Positions 45,885 to 55,615 of a stretch of 64,000 bases of DNA are shown piece after piece. The DNA is taken from positions 2,704,062 to 2,768,061 of the forward strand of contig OX638379.1 in the NCBI GenBank assembly GCA_951813605.1, in the 5' to 3' direction. The position numbers and the translations under genes are program-made. The notes beneath the pieces are model-generated. The model was given only the letters and a program-made list of their open reading frames with translations. It was not told where the DNA came from and made no database searches. The first letter of the stretch is position 1. Each line of letters opens with the position of its first letter. This DNA is from an uncultured Bryobacterales bacterium. Lineage in GTDB: Bacteria > Acidobacteriota > Terriglobia > Bryobacterales > UBA6623.

Positions 45885-46457
45885 CTACTCGGACGGGCTG
45901 GTGCTCTCGGCCGGATGGGCGGCGTCGTAAGCCGTGATGATTGCGTTGGTGATGTTCACCTCGTTCACGGCATACAACACGGGACTCTGGGGATTCGAGA
46001 TGTCAAGCACGATCTGGAATCCGTTTTCCTTGGAGTGCTTGTCAATGACCGCCATCATCTTGGAGCCTACCGCGTTGAAGAGTTGGCTCTGCTCCTGGGA
46101 GAACTCGCCGCGCGCGTCCTCCATCTCGCGCTGGAGGTCCACTTCCTTCTTCTGGATGTCCCTCGCCAGGGTCCGACGGGCCTCCTCGCTCATGGTGTTC
46201 GCGCCTTTCTGGTACTGGTCGCGCATGCGGTTGAGCTCGCCCTGCAAGGACTCTAGGCGCTGCTGCGTGGGCTGGTACTTCTGCTCCAGCTGCTGAATCA
46301 GCTTCTGGCCCTCCCCGGTTCGCGAGATCGCCTCCTGCACATTGAGAAGGGCAATCGCGGTCTGAGCGGCAGCGCCGGCGACCAGCAGCGTGCATGCTCC
46401 GGCCACGCAGGCGGCGAAGCGAATGAGGCGCGGGCTCACCAATCGAATTCCGAACAT
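45885..46457 (-). CDS. OmpH/Skp-family periplasmic chaperone
   Basis: A 190-residue OmpH family protein that carries unfolded outer-membrane proteins to the BAM machine. The ATG at 46457 follows AGGAG at a good distance and opens a signal peptide (to about residue 31, 'ACTLLVAGAAAQ'). The mature part begins with a short strand 'IALLNVQEAISRTGEG', then two long charged helices ('KLIQQLEQKYQPTQQRLESL', 'KKEVDLQREMEDARGEFSQE'), and a closing strand region 'ENGFQIVLDISN'. It is encoded about 110 bases downstream of bamA, the usual neighbour. Confidence 0.88.
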   Translation of the reverse strand: MFGIRLVSPRLIRFAACVAGACTLLVAGAAAQTAIALLNVQEAISRTGEGQKLIQQLEQKYQPTQQRLESLQGELNRMRDQYQKGANTMSEEARRTLARDIQKKEVDLQREMEDARGEFSQEQSQLFNAVGSKMMAVIDKHSKENGFQIVLDISNPQSPVLYAVNEVNITNAIITAYDAAHPAESTSPSE

Positions 46458-46569
46458 TTTCGCGTTTCTCCTAGGCCGCTTCACGAGCATCCATCCGCAA
46501 CCTAAAGCGTACCACGTCTCGGTCCGCCGGAGGCGCCGCTAGCGACGAAGCAGAGCGCCGGCGCCGCCC

Positions 46570-49560
46570 CTAGAAAGTCCGGCTGATAGTGAAGCGGAAC
46601 ATCGACCGCTTCTCGAAGAACGGCAGCCACGTGCCGACCGGCCGCACCGCCTCGATGAACGAATTGTAATTCGGGAACAGCGAGCGGTCAGCCACGATCG
46701 GCGGCTTGAGGAACTCCTGCACGCGCATGGGATTGTACGCCCAGTAGAAGCGGAACGGCGCGTTCACGACGGGCATCATGATCTGCAGCTCGACACCGGT
46801 CGATGAACGCATCTTCTGCGTCGGGCCGATGATGCCGATCTGCTCCCGGAAGCCGGCCTGCGGGAACTTCTTGTTCAGCTCCAGCGCCCGGCCGGGATTG
46901 AGCCGGATTTGGTCCTTGCGCAGGATCTTGTTGAAGCCGATGTCCCAGAAGGGCGCGAGCACCACCGGGCCGAACAGCTTGATGCGGTACTCGAAGTTGT
47001 AGACGAAGCGCGTGTCGCCGCCAGGGAAGTTCAGCCGGTATACCGGCACCTCCGTCGTGATTGGCACTCGCTCCTCGACGCCGTTGACGATCTGGATCTG
47101 CGTGCGTGGCGTCAGATTGTCGTTATAGACCGGCACCGATGTGAAGTCGGGAATCCAGACCATCGGGCTGATGGACCAGATCTGGAAGCCGCGCACGTCG
47201 TTCTCCCCGCCCATGAACGAACGGTTGAACGGCGGGGGCACGCGGCCGCCGTAGCCGCTCAGGAACGAGAACAGTCCGCGCATCGCGATCGTGCGGCGCC
47301 CGCCGTGCGGACGGAAGTACTTGGCCTCGACGGTCGGCTGGATGAAGCGGGCGTTGCCGCCGAAGCCGGCGATCGCCATGCTGGCGTACAGGCTCTTGCC
47401 CTTCGACGGGGTGATGGGGTGGTCCACCGTGTTGTAGTAGTAGCCTGGAGTGATTTGGCTGGTGGTGATCCCCTCCAGCGAGTTGGGGCCCGACACGCCT
47501 TCGAAGTTGAGGTACGTGAACAGGTTGGAGGCGGACTTGCTGAACGTGACGACATTCGAGCGCCGGTAGCTGTAGGTCAGGCTGAGGCGGGCGAAGCTGC
47601 GGCGCAGCGGGTAGCTCAAGAACGTCGTGAATCCTGCCGAGGTCTGCCGGTAGTCGAGGATGTTCTCCTGGCCGAGCTGGTTGAACAGCGGGATCAGGTT
47701 GGCCCCGGCGAAAATCGAGGCTTCGCGGGCTTGGTTGAAGCTGAAACGGCTGGAGAAGATCGTGAAGCCCGCCTGGATGGGCTTGTCGAACAGGTAGGGC
47801 TCGGTGTAGCCGAACTGCAGGACGCGCTCGCGGCTTCCGAGCTGCGCGTCGAAGGACAGCGTCTCGCCCAGACCCAGAAAGTTGTTGGTGGCGTAGCCGA
47901 ACCCGATGAAGCTGCCGGCAAAGCCGGACACGCCGCCGTTGAGGTTGATCATGTTGCGGCCGCGCTCTTTCACCTTGAGCGTCAAGTCCACCAGCCCGTC
48001 GCGCGTGTTGCGCGTGATCACGGTGTCCGTCTCCGGCCCTTCGGTCTTGATCGGGTCGAAGTAGCCCAGCTGGTTCAGGCGGAGCATGCTGACATCCCAC
48101 ATGCGGGTGTTGAACATGTCGCCCTCGTCGAGCAGGACCTCGCGCCGGATGACCTTGTCGCGGGTCGTGTTGTTGCCGTCGAACTCGATGCGGCGGACAA
48201 AGAACTGCTTGCCCTCGTCCACGGCTAGGTTCAAGTCGATTAGCGGAGGCGACTCGTCCTCGCGGAACTCGAAGCTGGGCTCGGCGACGAAGTCGATATA
48301 GCCGAACTCGCCATACAGCTTCTTGAGGTTCTCCATGCCCTTGCGCAATTTCTCGATGTCGAACATCGAGCCTTCCTGCATGGCGAAGACCGGCCCCAGC
48401 ACCTGGTCGGGCACGCGGAAAAGCTCCACGTCGGTGAAGCTCAGCTTGCCCCGTGCGTAGCGCGGGCCCTCTTCCACTAGCAGGTTGATGTCGGCGTGCT
48501 TCTTCGGCTTGTTCAAGAGCATCGACCAAGGGATCAGGAACGTGCCGCGGCCCGGCGAGTCGCGGATGTCGAGATCGTGCTTGAGAACGCTCGCCTTGAA
48601 GTAGCCGCGCTTCTGGTAGGCATTGCGGAGGCGCTCCTTGTCCTCCTCGAGCTTGCGGATGTCGAAGGTGCGGGTGAAGATGTTCTCCAGGACGACGCTG
48701 CGCGGGATCCCTATCGGCTTGGTGTTCTTCATCGCCCGGCGGGCAGTCTTGCGGGAGATGACATCCAAGCCGTCGAAACTGACGGTTCCGACCTTGACCT
48801 TCGGCCCTTCGTCGATGTTGAAGACGATCTCCACCGAAGCCGGCGGGATCTGGCGCACTTCGGGGTTGACTTCCGCGTACTGCCGGCCCCTCTCGCCCAG
48901 CAGCTCGCGCAGCACGAAGGCGGCGCGGTTGACGGTCGTCGGGTCGTAGCGCGACTCGACCGTCAGGCCGACGTTGCGCTCCTTGAACCGCTCGAGAATG
49001 TCGGACAGGGTGGCCGACTTGTTTCCCTCGTACCGGATGGTGCGCACGACCCGGCGCTCCGTGACCAGGAAGCGGACGACCTTGCCGAGCTCGCCGTCCT
49101 CGACTTCGAGCCGCAAGTCGTCGAAGTAGCCGGTATTCCACAACACCATGAAGTCGCGGCGCAGCGTCTGCGAATCGAAGAGGTCGCCGCGCTTGGTGAA
49201 AATGCGAGCCGCGAGGCTGTCGCGCGGAATCCTGCGCGTGCCGCGGAATGTGACCTCCTCGACGATATCCTCGCCCGGCCGGCGCTGCTCGGGCTGCTGC
49301 TCCTGGACGTCATCGAAAGGCGACGCGGGCTCGGGCGTTTCAAGCGGGATATCCTCGAACGGCGAGGCCGGCTGCTGCGCCTGGGCGAGCAGGTAAACGG
49401 GCGCCGCGGGCCGGGTCAGCTCGTCTGCCAGTGCCTCGCCCGCGGAGCTCTCAGCTGGCTCGGCAACCCTCTCCACGGAAGCGACATCCTCCGCGCACAG
49501 AGCCGGTGCGAAAGCGATAGCCAGAAATGCGGCGAAGCGTGACGTAGGGCTCAAACGCAT
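46570..49560 (-). CDS. bamA: Outer membrane protein assembly factor BamA
   Basis: A 996-residue protein, the central pore of the beta-barrel assembly machine. The ATG at 49560 opens a signal peptide ('RFAAFLAIAFAPALCA'); the frame is open further upstream without a good leader. An unusual Pro/Glu-rich linker of about 100 residues (two near copies of 'PASPF(E/D)D') comes before five POTRA domains, the first starting 'IVEEVTFRGTRRIPRDSLAA'. The C-terminal 16-stranded barrel has the signatures 'NRSFMGGENDVRGF' and a terminal 'FRFTISRTF' with the final Phe. It is longer than E. coli BamA (about 810 residues) because of the linker and extended loops. It is followed by the Skp-like gene. Confidence 0.94.
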   Translation of the reverse strand: MRLSPTSRFAAFLAIAFAPALCAEDVASVERVAEPAESSAGEALADELTRPAAPVYLLAQAQQPASPFEDIPLETPEPASPFDDVQEQQPEQRRPGEDIVEEVTFRGTRRIPRDSLAARIFTKRGDLFDSQTLRRDFMVLWNTGYFDDLRLEVEDGELGKVVRFLVTERRVVRTIRYEGNKSATLSDILERFKERNVGLTVESRYDPTTVNRAAFVLRELLGERGRQYAEVNPEVRQIPPASVEIVFNIDEGPKVKVGTVSFDGLDVISRKTARRAMKNTKPIGIPRSVVLENIFTRTFDIRKLEEDKERLRNAYQKRGYFKASVLKHDLDIRDSPGRGTFLIPWSMLLNKPKKHADINLLVEEGPRYARGKLSFTDVELFRVPDQVLGPVFAMQEGSMFDIEKLRKGMENLKKLYGEFGYIDFVAEPSFEFREDESPPLIDLNLAVDEGKQFFVRRIEFDGNNTTRDKVIRREVLLDEGDMFNTRMWDVSMLRLNQLGYFDPIKTEGPETDTVITRNTRDGLVDLTLKVKERGRNMINLNGGVSGFAGSFIGFGYATNNFLGLGETLSFDAQLGSRERVLQFGYTEPYLFDKPIQAGFTIFSSRFSFNQAREASIFAGANLIPLFNQLGQENILDYRQTSAGFTTFLSYPLRRSFARLSLTYSYRRSNVVTFSKSASNLFTYLNFEGVSGPNSLEGITTSQITPGYYYNTVDHPITPSKGKSLYASMAIAGFGGNARFIQPTVEAKYFRPHGGRRTIAMRGLFSFLSGYGGRVPPPFNRSFMGGENDVRGFQIWSISPMVWIPDFTSVPVYNDNLTPRTQIQIVNGVEERVPITTEVPVYRLNFPGGDTRFVYNFEYRIKLFGPVVLAPFWDIGFNKILRKDQIRLNPGRALELNKKFPQAGFREQIGIIGPTQKMRSSTGVELQIMMPVVNAPFRFYWAYNPMRVQEFLKPPIVADRSLFPNYNSFIEAVRPVGTWLPFFEKRSMFRFTISRTF

Positions 49561-49772
49561 GGACGAGGATTTTGTACTGATCGGAAATGCCTGGGCTCGC
49601 TTGGGCCTGTGCGGCTGGTTGCCGGCCATATGAGTGGAATACGCATGCTGCTGGATAGCCGTTTCAGCGCTGGCGTTTCTAGCTGCGGAGAGCGGGCGAC
49701 CGCCTGGCATCGACCGGCCGCGGAATCATCCTTTCGGACAACCCTTCCGAGCTCGCCGACCAGATCGCGAAT

Positions 49773-50441
49773 TCACTCGGGTCGCTTGAACTCGATGAGG
49801 AATTCCCCCAAAGAACCATCGTAGCTTAATTCGAGATGCTTCCGCTTGACCTTGGAGGGAATCTCGAAAAACAGGTAGCCGGACACCGGCTCGTCCGCTG
49901 TGTCGAGCGGCAGCTCGATGTCGTGCAGGCGGTCGAGAACGGGGTCCTCGGTTCCCTGCCTCTGGTCGATCGTCTGCCGCTGCTCGCCACCTAGTCCCAC
50001 GCCTCCCACGTCGGGCGGGCCCGGGATGCGCCGGGGCCTGGTGCCCGTACCCGGCGCGCCGCCCCACACTCCGCTGTTGGTGGAGTCCTTGAACAGCCCG
50101 CCGGAATTGGAGCGCTCCTTGCCCAGCTCCAGCACCGCGCTGCCCGCGATGCGATCCGGCGTCTGCGCGGGGGAGGTGTCATTGTTATGGCGCGCCCGCA
50201 GCAAGAAATCGTCTCTTCGCAACTCCAGGCGCGACCCGTACAAGGGACGCACCTTGAGTTCGACCATCACCACATCGCCTTCGAAGCGGTCGCCCGCGAC
50301 ACGCTCGATCTCGGTTAGGTCGCGAACCAAGCGAGCCTCGAACGCAGCGTCCTCGAGCGTCCGGGCATACCACTCGGGCAGCGTGGCGGCCGTCAGCGCG
50401 GCTGCCGAAAGCAACACACTCCAGAGGATGCGAGCAGTCAC
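49773..50441 (-). CDS. Secreted hypothetical protein
   Basis: A 222-residue protein with a clear signal peptide (residues 1-19, 'ILWSVLLSAAALTAAT'). A helical, charged N-terminal part follows ('RTLEDAAFEARLVRDLTEIE'), then a beta strand pair ('FEGDVVMVELKVRPLYGSR'), a flexible Gly/Pro/Arg-rich centre (about residues 100-160) and a C-terminal beta region ('VSGYLFFEIPSKVKRKHLEL'). Codon use looks normal for the neighbourhood. I do not recognise the family. It lies in the minus-strand block upstream of bamA, 212 bases away, so co-regulation with envelope assembly is possible but unproven. Confidence 0.65.
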   Translation of the reverse strand: MTARILWSVLLSAAALTAATLPEWYARTLEDAAFEARLVRDLTEIERVAGDRFEGDVVMVELKVRPLYGSRLELRRDDFLLRARHNNDTSPAQTPDRIAGSAVLELGKERSNSGGLFKDSTNSGVWGGAPGTGTRPRRIPGPPDVGGVGLGGEQRQTIDQRQGTEDPVLDRLHDIELPLDTADEPVSGYLFFEIPSKVKRKHLELSYDGSLGEFLIEFKRPE

Positions 50442-50577
50442 GGGACGTTGCAGCTCATTCTAGCCCACGGCGACGAGCGCGGGCTCAGAGAACAGCGCCG
50501 GTTTTGCGGTTTTCGATGCTCGCACTGCATTGGATGCAGCCTGCAAGGCGGGGGAGTTGCCCAGCTCTCCGCCGCGG

Positions 50578-51082
50578 CTAGTTGAACAGCGCGTCGACGT
50601 AGCCCGATTCGATCTCGACGGCGCGCCGCACTTCCTTCTCAGCCTCAGCTGGCCGGTCGAGCCGGCGCAACGCCGGCCCCCGCACATAGTGGCCCTCCAA
50701 GCCCTGGAGCAGATTCCCGACGAGGTTGGCGTAGCGATCGATCTCGGAGAGCCCCGCGGCGTGCTGGTGGTTCTGAACGAACACCTTTGCCAGCGTAAGG
50801 CGCGCCTCGGCATGCTTCGGTTTCAGTTCGAGGCCTGCACGCAGGGCTCGAACCGCCTCGTCCTGCCGGCCCGGCTCTCCGAGCAACGAGCCGAGGTTGA
50901 ACTGGATCAAGGGATCTTCCGGGAATGCTCCGCTGCCCGCTCAAGGGTCGCCAGAGCTCTCCCTGTTCGCCGTTTCGCCGGTACTGCTGTGCTTCGGAGA
51001 GCGCAGTCTCCGGCGACTGAGCGAGCAACACATGGATCAGAGACCCGCCAAGCGCTGCCGCCAAGAACCGAGAGAGCCGTTG
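50578..51082 (-). pseudogene. TPR-repeat secreted protein with two frameshifts
   Basis: Read across frames, this stretch gives a signal-peptide-like start ('RLSRFLAAALGGSLIHVLLA', about 51079-51020) and 'ALSEAQQYRRNGE'. A shift near 50965 leads to 'RALATLERAAE', and a second shift near 50927 leads to 'FPEDPLIQFNLGSLLGEPGR'. From there a good TPR domain continues ('[20 protein letters not shown]') to a stop at 50578. Each junction is repaired by adding a single base, so two 1-base deletions about 40 bases apart explain it. It is either a recent pseudogene or a local sequence error. The gene seems to lack a proper start codon as well. Confidence 0.65.
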
Positions 51083-51268
51083 GATGCCAAGACCAGACGT
51101 CCGGCTTCCTGCCCGCAATGCAGTCAACGGACTCATTGGCTCGGAGGCCATGACCGCTCCCGCGCTGCTAGCTTGCGAAGATCCAAGGGCCGCCGAGGTC
51201 TCCGCTGAGGAAGCCCTGGCGGCCATGCCGACAGCCTCCGGGACCGCCCGATCAGGCAATCCCGGCAA

Positions 51269-54200
51269 TCAGAAGTAGATCTTCAGGCCCATCTGGATCT
51301 GGCGCGCGCGGTTCGCGGTCCCTAGCACGCGGCCAAAGTTTCTGTGAGTGGCGTTGCGGTTTGGTGCAGCGTACTGCGGGGTGTTGAAGCCGTTGAAGAA
51401 TTCCACCCTGTATTCGACGCGGAGTGACTCCCAGACCTCGACGACTTTGAAGAACGAGAAATCGACGTTGTTGATCCCGTCTGCACGCAGAATGTGCCGG
51501 CCGGCGTTGCCGAAAGTCCCGGTCTGGGGCACCGCGAACGCGGAGGTGTTGATCCACGCGGCAGGCGTCGGACTCGAAAGAACTGGATTCCCAACCAAGT
51601 CCGGCCTGTACCGTCCATTGGCCATTCCAGTCCCGGCGATGTCGCCGTTGACAAGCAGCGAGTAGGGCTGTCCGGATGTGAACAGGGCGAGGCCGTTCAA
51701 CCGCCAGCCGCCGAGGACCGCTTGGGCGACGCGATTCTCGAACTGGAGCGGGATCTCGTAGACCCAGTTGAAATTCAGGTTGTGGGTCAGGTCGATCGCG
51801 GACACGCTGCGGTCGATGTTGAAGTTGTACGGGTTCTGCTGCGAGCAGCCCTCGCGAAACCACCCCGTGCATCCGATGTCAATCGCCTTGGCCCAAGTGT
51901 AGTTGACCATGAACGACAGGCCCTTGGCGAATCGGCGGTTGTACTGCGCTTGCAGGGAGTGATAGTTACTCCGGCCCCAAGAAGTTTGGTAGTTGTTGGC
52001 CCGGAAGAGCGGAAATGGTGCGCGCTGGCGGGCCTCGGACCGCTTCCCGGGCGTGAGCGCTACGTTGTAGAAGGTCCCGAGGGGAAGCCTCCGGCTGCCA
52101 GACCCTACGTAGTTCACCTCGAGAACGGTGGCCTGGTCGAGCTGCCGCTGGATGCCAAAGTTCCACTGCATCGAATAGCCATTTTTCATCCGCGGGTCGG
52201 AATACCACGCTCCCTGGTTGTACGGAGTCGCAGTCGGAAGAATGCCCGTCGGTGCGGGATTCTTCGCGGAAACATTCGGCACGGAATCGGCCGGGTTCGT
52301 GCCGTTCGCCAGCTTGCGACCGACGTCAGGCCATGTATGCCCGAGGTTCTGGGTATTCTGGGTTATGCCGGCAAAATTGTCAAAGTAAATCCCGCTAGAG
52401 AAGCGGATTGCGGTGCTCTCGTTCAGCCGGTACGCGAAACCGAGACGGGGCTGCCAGCTGAGCGGCCACGGATCCTGGACGTACCCGCTCGGCGCGATCT
52501 GGACCCGGTCCGGGAGGGCACCACCGGGATCCGGGAGGCAAGGCGCGACACGTTTGGCCTCGCACGCTGGAGGCGCAGCGGTGATCCAGAAGATACCCTC
52601 GTTGTAGTCGATGTTGCCGAATTCGACCGTGTCCTCTTGCGCGTTGCCGAACTGCGGGAGAACAGTGTGGTCCATTCGCAGCCCGAAGTTCACCGTCAGC
52701 TTTTGCGTGACCTTCCACTGGTCCTGGGCGAAGAACGAATACAGCGCCCCTCCCCGGGCACGCTTGTGGAAGTCGCGCCGTGACCAAGCATTCGGGACAT
52801 TCAGTAGGAACGACGCCAGCGGGTGCCCGGTGCTGCCCGGACTGGCCGGGCTGGCCGTGCCGACCGTGCTGAAATTGTTGCTGTGATCGTTGGTCGTGCC
52901 GAAGTGGCCGACGACGTTGTACTCCCCACCGAATTTCAGGGTGTGGGAACCCGAGATCTTGGTGTAGGTGCCCTTGTACTGCCACGTGTCGCTCGTGCGG
53001 GTGAATCCGGTCCGCTCGCCGCCCCCGAAGTACTGGGCGACATTGACATTGGGAACGAATGTCTGGCCGCTGCGGAAGCCGCCGGCATAGTCGGGATTCC
53101 AGCCCACAGTGGAGATGAACCCGTCGGGAAGGCCCGAGAACGAGTTTCCGGTATCGCGCTTGACATCAGTCCGAGCGAAGGACAGCTGGAGGATGCTCGT
53201 CGGGTCAAAGGTGTGGACCCAATTCGCCGCTACGTTCAGGTTGTCGATGTCGACGAAGCTGGTGAAATTCTGGCGGCCCCCAGAGCCGAGCCGTTCGTTG
53301 ATCTGGGCGCTCCAGCGGACATAGGCCATGTCGGCGTCACTAAAGCGGTGGTCAACACGACCGGAGTACTCGTACTGGTCCAGCTTCGTGCCGGTCGTGT
53401 CCCGCTGATTGAGGTTGCCGAGGTCCGTGCCGAGGTCGATCGGCATCGGGACGGTTTGCTCGAGGTAGTAAACGAACCCCGGGTCCAACCGACTCTGCGG
53501 GATAACGTTGGCGACGAACGGGTCGCGGACGGCGTTGCCGTCGGGCCCAATGCGCGTGGAGTACGGGTCGAAGATCTGGCGGGTCGAATTGCTCAGGTCG
53601 CCCATTCGATTCGCCGCGGTCGGCACCTGGTAGTTGCGGTTCGCAGGGGCTCGATTTGTGAAACCCTGGAAGGCTCCGTAGTAGAAAGTCTTGTTCTTGA
53701 CGATCGGCCCGCCGATCGTCGCGCCGAACATGTTCTGGGCGAGCGCCGCCTTGTCCCTCAGGAACGTGTCGCGGGCATCCAGGTTGTCGTTCCGGTGGAA
53801 CGCCCAAAGGCTCCCATGCGTAGCGTTGGCTCCAGCCTTCGTCACCACGTTGACGACGCCGCCCGTGACGCCGCCGAACTCGGCGAGGTCGTTGTGGGAC
53901 TGGACCTTGAACTCCTGGATCGCGTCGATGATCGGCGGCACGGCGTACGTGCTCGTCATCGTGCCCTGGTTGTTTACGCCGTCGGTAAGGAACAGGTTGT
54001 TGCGGTTGTTCTGGCCGTTGATGGAAGGGAAGCTGAACGTCCCGACCGACGTGCTGCCGAAGCCGCCGCGGCTTTGCGCTACGTTCACGGGTGACGCACC
54101 TGGAGTGAGCATCAGCAACTGAGTGAAGTTCCGGCCGTTGAGGGGCAAGTCCAAGACCTGCTGCTCGGTCATGGCGGTCCCGAGTTCGGACGAGGACGAC

Positions 54201-54619
54201 TGGACCTGAGCACCCACCGCTTCGACGGTAACCGACTCAGTCACAGCGCCGACCTCGAGCACGATGTCGAATGTTGCGGTCTGATTCACTACGAGTACGA
54301 ATGGCTCTATAGCCGAGGTTCGGAACCCTTCGGCCGAAGCCTCGATCGTGTAATAGCCCGGCGGGATGTTAACGAAGACGTAGTTCCCGACCGCGTTAGA
54401 CTCGGACCGGCGCTCGATACCCGTCTCAACGCTTGTGAGAACTACGGCTGTGCCCGGCACCACCGCGCCCTGCTGGTCGGTCACGGTGCCGTTGACCGCG
54501 GAACTCGAGGCTTGGCCAAAAGCCAGGCCGGCGAACACGGCAAGCATGCAGCACAACGCTGCCGCTGTGCGAAGGGCGCGCGGACTACGCGTGCCGGACC
54601 TGAATGGACGACTGTTCAT
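51269..54619 (-). CDS. TonB-dependent receptor with carboxypeptidase-regulatory domain (second copy type)
   Basis: A 1116-residue outer-membrane receptor. The ATG at 54619 has a good ribosome-binding site (GGAGGAG) and a signal peptide ending near 'GLAFGQASSS'. The regulatory domain is 'AVNGTVTDQQGAVVPGTAVV' through 'GNYVFVNIPPGYYTIEASAE'. The plug carries 'LDLPLNGRNFTQLLMLTPGA' and 'DGVNNQGTMTSTYAVPPIID'. The barrel ends 'RARQIQMGLKIYF'. It is related in design to the receptor at 31.9-35.3 kb but divergent. A TTGACA hexamer lies about 75 bases upstream, but no -10 box sits at the right spacing. The flanking genes are decayed. The substrate is unknown. Confidence 0.92.
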   Translation of the reverse strand: MNSRPFRSGTRSPRALRTAAALCCMLAVFAGLAFGQASSSAVNGTVTDQQGAVVPGTAVVLTSVETGIERRSESNAVGNYVFVNIPPGYYTIEASAEGFRTSAIEPFVLVVNQTATFDIVLEVGAVTESVTVEAVGAQVQSSSSELGTAMTEQQVLDLPLNGRNFTQLLMLTPGASPVNVAQSRGGFGSTSVGTFSFPSINGQNNRNNLFLTDGVNNQGTMTSTYAVPPIIDAIQEFKVQSHNDLAEFGGVTGGVVNVVTKAGANATHGSLWAFHRNDNLDARDTFLRDKAALAQNMFGATIGGPIVKNKTFYYGAFQGFTNRAPANRNYQVPTAANRMGDLSNSTRQIFDPYSTRIGPDGNAVRDPFVANVIPQSRLDPGFVYYLEQTVPMPIDLGTDLGNLNQRDTTGTKLDQYEYSGRVDHRFSDADMAYVRWSAQINERLGSGGRQNFTSFVDIDNLNVAANWVHTFDPTSILQLSFARTDVKRDTGNSFSGLPDGFISTVGWNPDYAGGFRSGQTFVPNVNVAQYFGGGERTGFTRTSDTWQYKGTYTKISGSHTLKFGGEYNVVGHFGTTNDHSNNFSTVGTASPASPGSTGHPLASFLLNVPNAWSRRDFHKRARGGALYSFFAQDQWKVTQKLTVNFGLRMDHTVLPQFGNAQEDTVEFGNIDYNEGIFWITAAPPACEAKRVAPCLPDPGGALPDRVQIAPSGYVQDPWPLSWQPRLGFAYRLNESTAIRFSSGIYFDNFAGITQNTQNLGHTWPDVGRKLANGTNPADSVPNVSAKNPAPTGILPTATPYNQGAWYSDPRMKNGYSMQWNFGIQRQLDQATVLEVNYVGSGSRRLPLGTFYNVALTPGKRSEARQRAPFPLFRANNYQTSWGRSNYHSLQAQYNRRFAKGLSFMVNYTWAKAIDIGCTGWFREGCSQQNPYNFNIDRSVSAIDLTHNLNFNWVYEIPLQFENRVAQAVLGGWRLNGLALFTSGQPYSLLVNGDIAGTGMANGRYRPDLVGNPVLSSPTPAAWINTSAFAVPQTGTFGNAGRHILRADGINNVDFSFFKVVEVWESLRVEYRVEFFNGFNTPQYAAPNRNATHRNFGRVLGTANRARQIQMGLKIYF

Positions 54620-54868
54620 CTCGACTCCTCCGGACTGACTGGCATTATGGGAGCGCCTTCCATACTAGTGGCGCTGCGTCGCTGGTACCCCTGTCAAGAC
54701 CCACATGGATTGTACTGGTGGGGGTCTGCGCACGTCAATGCCAATCGCACTCTTCCTAGCGTCCCGTCCGGGGTGTCCGATCGGGCCTAGCTCCGGCCCA
54801 GCCATCTGTTTCTTTGCGGCCAGAGTCCTGGCAATCGCGTCACTCGCTTCCGCAGCGGCCTGCCCTAG

Positions 54869-55615
54869 ATCCTTGGAGGTACAGGCCATGGCGACGGGCT
54901 CCTGGACCTGTTCCAAACGAATTTCGCATCCGACACCAACACGCTCTACCGAAACGAGGGAGGCGGCTTCTTCAGGGGCCGGACCGTCGCGGCCGGCCTA
55001 GGAACGGGCACAAGCTATGTGGGTTGGGGCGCCGAATTCCTGGATTTCGCCCGAGACGGGTGGCCGGACGTATTCGCAGGAAACGGTCACGTTGCACCGA
55101 GCTTGGACGATGCGGGAGGCAATGAGACCTTCGCTCAGCCGCGGCTGCTGTTCTGGAACCGGGGCGACGGCGCCTTCTACCCACTGTCGGGAGACGCGGG
55201 CCCAGGAATCACTGAGCAGTATCCGTCCCGCGGACCGGCCATCGGGGATCTCGACAACGACGGCGACATGGAAATCGTCGTCGTGAACATGGGTGAGCCC
55301 CCTTGCCTGCTCCAGAACTAAGTCGAACCGGCCGGCAACTGGCTATCTGTCCGGGCCGTGTCCCCCGCAGGCAGCGACCGGATCGGGGCCCGGGTCACCG
55401 TCGCGTCGGGGGATAGGTTGCAAGCCGCAGAGGTACGAAGCGGGGCGAGCTACCTCTCCCAAGGGGACTTCCGCCTGCACTTCGGACTCGGCGACGCGCG
55501 CTCGGCAAGGGTGCGAGTGGCGCGGCCTTCCAACCGGCCGGCAACCGAGCAGGAAGCCTCAGCGAATCAATTGATAACTATGCCAGCGCTCATGGAGGCA
55601 AGGGCGTTGCGCTAG
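54869..55615 (+). pseudogene. CRTAC1-type FG-GAP/ASPIC-UnbV protein remnant with internal stop
   Basis: A single plus frame opens after a TAG at 54866 and reads as the C-terminal half of a CRTAC1 family protein. Repeat-type calcium loops are 'GHGDGLLDLFQTNF' and 'AIGDLDNDGDMEIVVVNMGE', with 'YVGWGAEFLDFARDGWPDVF' between them. The ASPIC/UnbV domain follows ('GARVTVASGDRLQAAEVRSG', 'SYLSQGDFRLHFGLGDAR'). A TAA at 55319-55321 interrupts the frame just before the ASPIC part, where 'LLQN(R)V' is expected. The N-terminal half is missing. It is therefore a 5'-truncated pseudogene. Confidence 0.8.

Noticed and set aside
46909..48228. Long plus-strand open frame (439 codons) opposite bamA
   Set aside because: It is the complement of a well-supported BamA gene. 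Its translation is Arg/Val/Glu-rich without domains and arises from codon bias on the other strand.
54692..54697. TTGACA on the minus strand upstream of the second TonB receptor
   Set aside because: It is a perfect -35 hexamer, but the nearest -10-like sequences are 24-27 bases away instead of 16-18. It is not called as a promoter.
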